DNA of 21,688 nucleotides from Methanobacteriaceae archaeon (GTDB lineage: Archaea > Methanobacteriota > Methanobacteria > Methanobacteriales > Methanobacteriaceae). This document shows positions 16,943-21,688 of this stretch, one piece after another (the first letter of the stretch is position 1; each line of letters opens with the position of its first letter). The position numbers and the translations under genes are program-made. The notes under the pieces are model-generated. The model had not been told where the DNA came from. It saw only the letters and a list, made by a program, of their open reading frames with translations, and did no database searches. The stretch is taken from contig CAAFWR010000043.1 of the NCBI GenBank assembly GCA_900766745.1, positions 1 through 21,688 of the forward strand. The letters are read 5' to 3'.

Positions 16943-17902
16943 TTATTCCTCCATATATTCTCTTACTGGAGCTAAATATTCAATTAAGAAATCTTTAATT
17001 CCATTTTTTAAGTCCATTGGATGAAGATTGCCACTACCAAACTCTTCTAATAATTCTTCATGATTAAGCTCAATATCTCCACCGAATTTTTCAGGTCTTT
17101 TGATGAGTAGTTTTTCCTGATTTGGATATATAAATGTTTCTGCAATTTCAATCATAGGATTATCTTCGATTTCTCCTTGTGGACAGTAGCTTTTATTGAT
17201 TTTTTTAGAGATATCTTCAGCAGTATCATCGACAGCTATAAAATTACCTTTACTTGAGGACATCTTAGCATCTCCATCAAGTCCATGAAGGAGTGGGGTG
17301 TGAATACATACAGGAACTTCTTCTCCTATTTTCTCAAGGTTTTCACGTGCCAGCATTTGTATTTTTCTCTGTTCCATTCCGCCTAATGCTACATCAACAT
17401 CTAAAGCAGCCATATCTACAGTTTGCATAATCGGATAAATTACACTAGCCACTTTTGGATTGTCATCATGACGGCTTACCTGATCCATACTTCTTTTTGC
17501 TCTTTTTAAAGTGGTCATAGTAGCTAACTGATAAACTTTATCAGCATAATCTGAATCTAATTGAAATGATGAACCTAAAATGAATTCTGTTGTATCGTCA
17601 AGACCTAATGCCTTAAAGCATTTCATATTGTATTCTGCAATCTCTTTGATTTCTTCAAGACTTCCTTTTCCATTTAAGAATGCATGATAATCTGCTAATA
17701 AGATTTTAATTTTAAATCCTAAATTTTGAAGAGTTTTAAGTTTTTGAACGGTTACTGCATGCCCTAAATGGATTTTTCCAGAAGGTTCATAACCAGTATA
17801 AGCTATCGGTTCTTCTTTTTCAAGAATTTCTTCTAGTTCTTCACTATTAATAACTTCCAATGTTCCTTCTTCAATTTTTTGAATTTTCTGATTAATATCC
17901 AT
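16943..17902 (-). CDS. tyrS: tyrosyl-tRNA synthetase, archaeal type
   Basis: Charges tRNA-Tyr with tyrosine; class I synthetase, cytoplasmic. About 319 residues, close to the Methanocaldococcus enzyme (306), without the bacterial C-terminal RNA-binding domain. [15 protein letters not shown] contains the HIGH-type motif HLGH (45-48). [48 protein letters not shown] and the KMSSSKGN loop (213-220) are all in place. The C-terminal HPMDLKNGI is typical of archaeal TyrRS. The frame is open to a GTG at 17911, but the ATG at 17902 (MDINQK) is preferred because GTGGT just upstream fits a ribosome site. Stop and start of nmd3/tyrS lie within about 10 bases. It supplies no hint of linkage to the tyrosine decarboxylase beyond sharing a substrate. 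Confidence 0.95.
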   Translation of the reverse strand: MDINQKIQKIEEGTLEVINSEELEEILEKEEPIAYTGYEPSGKIHLGHAVTVQKLKTLQNLGFKIKILLADYHAFLNGKGSLEEIKEIAEYNMKCFKALGLDDTTEFILGSSFQLDSDYADKVYQLATMTTLKRAKRSMDQVSRHDDNPKVASVIYPIMQTVDMAALDVDVALGGMEQRKIQMLARENLEKIGEEVPVCIHTPLLHGLDGDAKMSSSKGNFIAVDDTAEDISKKINKSYCPQGEIEDNPMIEIAETFIYPNQEKLLIKRPEKFGGDIELNHEELLEEFGSGNLHPMDLKNGIKDFLIEYLAPVREYMEE

Positions 17903-17912
17903 ATTTACCACT

Positions 17913-18956
17913 TTAATTTAACAAATAATAATGATTATCTATTTTGATTATATCAACTTCGTCTCCGATTTTTATATCTTTTGAATTGTCATCAAGTTCT
18001 AGATCAACTACCGAATAGTCTGTGGGATCTAAAATTTGTATGCTGCTTGGAGATTTTGATATAACTCCTGCTTTTTCAACATCTTTTAATTTTTTAATAA
18101 CATTAATAGATTTTGTATCTTTCCAGGGAATTGTGTGATTTTTTTTAGTTTCAATATCTGTTCCTACAACTCTGTTTTTGCCAATATCTTCTACTTCTAG
18201 AATTTTATCTTCGTATTCTATGAAATCTCCAACTTCAAATTCAGGAATTCTTACAGAAATCCAAATCCGGTATAATCCTTTTCCAGTAGATTTATCCTCA
18301 CTAATCAAACGGGGGGATTCTTTTATTATTCCTCCGAATTCATCTTTCAGCGCACTAGCTACTTTTCGTCCAGATTTCAAGGATCCGATGTAATAGTCGT
18401 AACCTTCTTTTAATTTAGCTATTTGCGGGCAATAAGCCAGTTTATCTTTTGTGTATTGTTTATTCAATGTTCTTTGTACTATTTCATCAGCTTTTTTGTA
18501 TTCTTCAGAATGAATCTCACGGTTGTCTGCTCTAAATTGAATTACAGATTCGTAATAACCTGATTGAACTTTACTGCAAGTTGGACATGCAGTTCTTATT
18601 ATCTTTACATTAACATCGTGGGTTTCTTCTATTGGAGTATCATATACTTCTCCAAATGTTACAACTACACATTCTGCTGTTGAACCTTTCATTTGTTCTA
18701 TTTCAAGATCAATGATTTCATTTTCAACAAGGTCGTTTATTTTAATGTTTCTTTCAAGAGCACGGTATATTATTTCTTCTTCAGGTAAGTTAGATTCTGA
18801 CCATTTTCCTTCTTCAAGTTTGCTATTGCAGTGTTTGCATATAGTTACTTGTATATTTTCAGGAATTTCAATTATCTGAAAATCTTTTAAAAAACAGTCA
18901 ATACAGATATTTCCAACCATTTTCTTATCTGTACTACCACATTCTGGACAAAACAT
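17913..18956 (-). CDS. Nmd3-family ribosome maturation protein
   Basis: 347 residues, the archaeal short form of Nmd3. The N-terminus is zinc-rich: [22 protein letters not shown] and later [15 protein letters not shown], four CxxC pairs before residue ~135. The middle ([49 protein letters not shown]) is the family core. The C-terminal part has OB/SH3-like segments ([20 protein letters not shown]). In eukaryotes Nmd3 is the 60S export adaptor that binds the tRNA sites; archaea have no nucleus, so a late large-subunit maturation or quality-control role is inferred. The ribosome site GAGGAAGG lies just before the ATG. Third gene of the cluster, 47 bases after aIF2-beta. Confidence 0.9.
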   Translation of the reverse strand: MFCPECGSTDKKMVGNICIDCFLKDFQIIEIPENIQVTICKHCNSKLEEGKWSESNLPEEEIIYRALERNIKINDLVENEIIDLEIEQMKGSTAECVVVTFGEVYDTPIEETHDVNVKIIRTACPTCSKVQSGYYESVIQFRADNREIHSEEYKKADEIVQRTLNKQYTKDKLAYCPQIAKLKEGYDYYIGSLKSGRKVASALKDEFGGIIKESPRLISEDKSTGKGLYRIWISVRIPEFEVGDFIEYEDKILEVEDIGKNRVVGTDIETKKNHTIPWKDTKSINVIKKLKDVEKAGVISKSPSSIQILDPTDYSVVDLELDDNSKDIKIGDEVDIIKIDNHYYLLN

Positions 18957-19003
18957 TATCCTTCCTCAAAATGAAAAAAATAAGTTAGAAGTTTGAATAT
19001 TTC

Positions 19004-19411
19004 TTATAATGGTTTTAATGGAGCAGTTGCACCACATGCAGCACATTTTAATAAGAATATTCTGCCTTCTCTAATAATTCTAGTATCTGGCCTATTGCAT
19101 TCTTGACAGATTACATACTTATCTACATAGTCTTCTAATCTTTCGTTTATGAGATAGTGAGTAAATTTACCTTGTAAAATTGCTCTACCACCTTCAATAT
19201 TACCTGCAGTACCTAATTCTCTTAATAAAAACTTTAATACATGTTGTGGGTCTCTTCCAAGACCTTCAGAAACATCCTTGAAATTTTTAATAAAAGTCCT
19301 GTTTCCTTGTATGTCTGAGTAAGCTTTAGGGATTTTGAACCTTTTATGTTCAAATACTTCTGGAGGTAATTGGTCTATTGCACGATTTAATAAATTTTCA
19401 TATTCATCCAT
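19004..19411 (-). CDS. translation initiation factor 2 subunit beta (aIF2-beta)
   Basis: 135 residues, the usual archaeal length. Part of the aIF2 alpha-beta-gamma complex that brings initiator Met-tRNA to the small subunit. The central [21 protein letters not shown] and the helix-turn-helix region [37 protein letters not shown] are strongly conserved. The C-terminal zinc ribbon has CQEC and CAAC (about 102-126). Ribosome site GGAG is about 7 bases before the ATG. It lies 69 bases after mcm; an AT-rich TATATTAA-like stretch in that gap could give it an extra promoter. Linkage of aIF2-beta to mcm is seen in several archaea. Confidence 0.95.
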   Translation of the reverse strand: MDEYENLLNRAIDQLPPEVFEHKRFKIPKAYSDIQGNRTFIKNFKDVSEGLGRDPQHVLKFLLRELGTAGNIEGGRAILQGKFTHYLINERLEDYVDKYVICQECNRPDTRIIREGRIFLLKCAACGATAPLKPL

Positions 19412-19480
19412 ATTATCTCTCCGTAAAAATAATTAATATAAATATAATATTAATGTTATGTTTTTAATCACTTATTAATT

Positions 19481-21478
19481 TTAGGCTTTTTTGACATATC
19501 CTGCACGTGGTTCATAAATAACTCCTTTTTGTTTTAGATTTCTAATAATAGCTTCGACCTTATCTTCACTTAGATTGTATTTCTCAGCCATGTTTGAAAT
19601 CAGGATGTTCATAGGAGCATCTCCTGCGAATTCTTCTTCAAGAATGTCAATTTCATCAATAACACGTTTCATTTTGTCTCTGTCAGATTTAGCTGGTCTT
19701 CCTTCTACTTGGTCAATATCTATTTCACCAGTTTCCGGATCTACACCTACTCCTTTAAGACATGCTAACTGTAATCTTACAGCTTTTTCAGCGTCTTCTT
19801 TTTCTACATATTCTTTAAGTTTTATTTTTGCACAAGCTTCAGCTAAACGTATAATAGCTTCTAATTGTCTTGCAGTAATAGGAACTGGTGTTTCTTCATC
19901 AGAGTTACTGTTTCTTGTAGATACGTAGAATTCTTTTAATACTTCATTAGCTTCCTCAGTTAAAATAGGGTTAACGTTTTTCCTTGCATATGCAATGTAT
20001 TTTCTTAATAATTCTGGTTCAATTTCATAATCTACTGTATTGGATTTGTGTATTTCAAGAATATGTTCTGCTAGCTCTGAATCGTTTTTAACGCTTGGTT
20101 TATCTTCAACAACAAATATTAAATCGAAACGAGAAAGAATCGGTGCAGGTAAATCAATTTGTTCTGCCAATACTTTAAATCTATCAAACCTACCGAATTT
20201 AGGGTTTGCAGCAGCTAGTACTGAACATCTTGAATTTAAAGTAGCCATAATCCCTGCTTTTGCAATACTTACTGTTTGTTGTTCCAAAGCTTCGTGAAGT
20301 GCAGAACGGTCTTCTGAACGCATTTTGTCCAGTTCGTCAACACATACGTTACCTTGATCCCCAAGTACTAATGCACCTGCTTCTAATGACCATCCACCTA
20401 ATTCGTCTCTTACAGCAGCTGCAGTTAAACCTGCTCCAGTTGTACCTTTACCACTTGTATAAATACTTCTTGGTGCTAGTTTTGATACATATTTAAGCAT
20501 TTGGGATTTCCCAATACCAGGATCCCCTACAATCAGAATATGTATATCTCCTCTAAGTCTGGTTTCGTCTTCTAATACTTTAGCAGATCCCCCAAACAAT
20601 TGAAGAGCAATAGCTTCTTTCACATCTCTATAACCTCTAATTGAAGGGGCAGTTGATTTGATAATTTTATCGTAGATATTTTTATCTTGGGATAATTCTA
20701 TAATTTTAGCTTCATCCTCTTCTGTTAGGTTTAATTCTTCGAACTCTTGCTCTAATGCTTCAATATGATTTACATAGATGTAATTTTTAAACTTACCACT
20801 ACGTTCCTCTCTAAATGTCTTTAAAGTTCCGGTAATTCTTACTTTATCTCCAGGATTTAACTTATCAACTAAATCATCTTCAAGAACCATCAGCATCTGT
20901 TTAGGTTCAGTACCTCCAGACAAGTTCTCTAGTGGTTCCTGCATTCTTGCAGTTTGAGTATCGATGTATTTTGACTCTTCCTGAAGTAATCTAAAAGACC
21001 TACTTCCACATTCACATAATGAAGGTTCTACAGTTCTGTTATCTGATGTTTGTTCTACTTCATGTCGTCTCAAACATCCTCTACATTCAAATACTCCAGT
21101 TTCAATCCTAGGTCTGATTTCATCAGTTTTTCTTACAATTCCATCTGCTGAAACAAATGTTCCAATATATTTACTCAGTAATGTTTTTAAAGGAATTAAA
21201 TTAGTAAGATTTTCAACTCTAATATTAATGTCTGCATCTTTAACTAAAGGATCAATATTTTTTATAGCATTAGTTGCAGCATGTAATGTCTCATCAGGTT
21301 TTTCAATCAATAAATCTGCTAAATCCGGATCAAACATTTCTAAATTATTATAATCCACATCTAATGATCTTTCATCAGGATATTTTTCTAATATTTTAAA
21401 AACATCATCTTTATAAGCTGTTGAAAAAAACTCTTCAAATTTTGCAACAGATGTTTGTGATTTTTGTGTGGTTGTCAT
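19481..21478 (-). CDS. mcm: MCM replicative DNA helicase
   Basis: 665 residues, the length of the well-studied Methanothermobacter MCM. A hexameric ATP-driven 3'-5' helicase that unwinds DNA at replication forks. The N-terminal domain carries a zinc site with C132, C135, C155 and C157, and OB-fold elements. The AAA+ core has Walker [10 protein letters not shown] (K324), Walker B region [11 protein letters not shown], sensor-1 [10 protein letters not shown] and the arginine-finger segment LSRFDLIF. A winged-helix-like C-terminus follows ([28 protein letters not shown]). No intein interrupts it. No ribosome site precedes the ATG; a TATA-like box ~25-30 bases upstream suggests a leaderless or nearly leaderless mRNA. 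First gene of the cluster running to the 68-residue protein. Confidence 0.97.
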   Translation of the reverse strand: MTTTQKSQTSVAKFEEFFSTAYKDDVFKILEKYPDERSLDVDYNNLEMFDPDLADLLIEKPDETLHAATNAIKNIDPLVKDADINIRVENLTNLIPLKTLLSKYIGTFVSADGIVRKTDEIRPRIETGVFECRGCLRRHEVEQTSDNRTVEPSLCECGSRSFRLLQEESKYIDTQTARMQEPLENLSGGTEPKQMLMVLEDDLVDKLNPGDKVRITGTLKTFREERSGKFKNYIYVNHIEALEQEFEELNLTEEDEAKIIELSQDKNIYDKIIKSTAPSIRGYRDVKEAIALQLFGGSAKVLEDETRLRGDIHILIVGDPGIGKSQMLKYVSKLAPRSIYTSGKGTTGAGLTAAAVRDELGGWSLEAGALVLGDQGNVCVDELDKMRSEDRSALHEALEQQTVSIAKAGIMATLNSRCSVLAAANPKFGRFDRFKVLAEQIDLPAPILSRFDLIFVVEDKPSVKNDSELAEHILEIHKSNTVDYEIEPELLRKYIAYARKNVNPILTEEANEVLKEFYVSTRNSNSDEETPVPITARQLEAIIRLAEACAKIKLKEYVEKEDAEKAVRLQLACLKGVGVDPETGEIDIDQVEGRPAKSDRDKMKRVIDEIDILEEEFAGDAPMNILISNMAEKYNLSEDKVEAIIRNLKQKGVIYEPRAGYVKKA

Positions 21479-21499
21479 TACTTAAAGATATTTTTTTCA

Positions 21500-21514
21500 T
21501 AGTTAATATAATTA
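21500..21514 (-). promoter_or_regulatory. mcm: TATA-like promoter of mcm, overlapping the stop of the right-hand ALP
   Basis: On the minus strand TTAATTATATTAA overlaps the TAA stop (21512-21514) of the partial ALP gene. Its centre is about 27-30 bases before the mcm ATG, so transcription would start at or a few bases before the ATG. Absence of a ribosome site between 21479 and 21495 agrees with leaderless initiation. Confidence 0.5.
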
Positions 21515-21688
21515 AAAAATTTTCACTTTGAAAAATTTTTTCATTTTGTTTTCAGTGAATTGGTATTTATTGTTTGGTAAATTAATATTCGTATTTGGGG
21601 GATAATAATATGTTTCATTGTTTAAAATCATGATTGAAATGCCTGAGAAAGAAGCACCATTATATTTTAGGTCTACAATACCTTTCCC
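21512..21688 (-). CDS. adhesin-like protein, C-terminal end (5' part outside window)
   Basis: An open frame enters from the right edge and runs 58 codons to TAA. The peptide starts GKGIVDLKYNGASFSGIS, then IMILNNETYYYPPNTNIN, and ends in a divergent basic tail (LPNNKYQFTENKMKKFFKVKIF). The first ~36 residues align with the C-terminus of the ALP pseudogene at 14932-15034. The tails differ completely after NIN, so either the C-termini are naturally variable or one copy is truncated. No anchor segment is visible. It lies on the same strand as mcm and ends 33 bases before it. Whether the gene is intact upstream cannot be seen. Confidence 0.7.
   Translation of the reverse strand, partial: GKGIVDLKYNGASFSGISIMILNNETYYYPPNTNINLPNNKYQFTENKMKKFFKVKIF
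21579..21627 (-). repeat. 49-nt block identical to 14983-15031, inverted orientation
   Basis: Partner of the block at 14983-15031. By eye, all 49 bases match on the minus strand, including the run of five C's; flanking identity drops quickly on the downstream side. Identity at synonymous positions suggests recent duplication or gene conversion. Confidence 0.8.

Noticed and set aside
21611..21688. Plus-strand start of a gene at the right edge (ATG at 21611 or 21630)
   Set aside because: The first closes after seven codons, and the second runs antisense to a clear ALP C-terminus, so it is a shadow.

Overview
The window is about 30% GC and reads as methanogenic archaeon DNA, most likely Methanobrevibacter (M. 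smithii or a near relative). The evidence is an archaeal 5S rRNA, an MCM helicase with aIF2-beta and Nmd3, an archaeal-type tyrosyl-tRNA synthetase without the bacterial C-terminal domain, TATA-box promoters, GGTGA-type ribosome binding sites, and Asn/Gly-rich 'GGA-x-x-W' adhesin-like proteins (ALPs) typical of gut Methanobrevibacter. The genus is inferred from family knowledge, not from a database search.

Layout. 1-102: 3' part of a 5S rRNA gene. About 170-345: a GC-rich, strongly paired stretch with its own TATA box, a probable unidentified structured RNA. 402-4013 (minus): a MutS2-like ATPase followed by a UbiB/ABC1 kinase-like protein. 4094-9029 (minus): two tandem, overlapping U32 proteins with all four cluster-type cysteines. 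9155-12523 (minus): an APC-type antiporter and a bacterial-type tyrosine decarboxylase, forming a decarboxylation/antiport module that ends in a clear terminator. About 12640-15074 (plus): a decayed ALP gene with roughly 25 beta-helix repeats, no signal peptide, an in-frame stop and a one-base deletion. 15075-16149: about 1.1 kb without a gene, AT-rich, with interleaved inverted repeats, a possible second non-coding RNA and a relic of another ALP. 16150-16728 (plus): thymidylate kinase. 16734-21478 (minus): an information-processing cluster, mcm, aIF2-beta, nmd3, tyrS and a 68-residue protein. 21512-21688 (minus): the C-terminal end of a second ALP, cut by the window edge.

How the parts fit. 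The right half is conserved archaeal housekeeping (replication licensing helicase, initiation factor, 60S-type maturation factor, aminoacylation, dTTP supply). It lies between ALP 3' ends that point at each other and share a 49-nt identical block in inverted orientation, so the ALP family looks like the mobile or recombining element here. The decarboxylase/antiporter pair resembles gut bacterial amine-producing systems and may have been acquired. The most interesting unexplained items are the two candidate structured RNAs and the ALP remnants around the housekeeping block.
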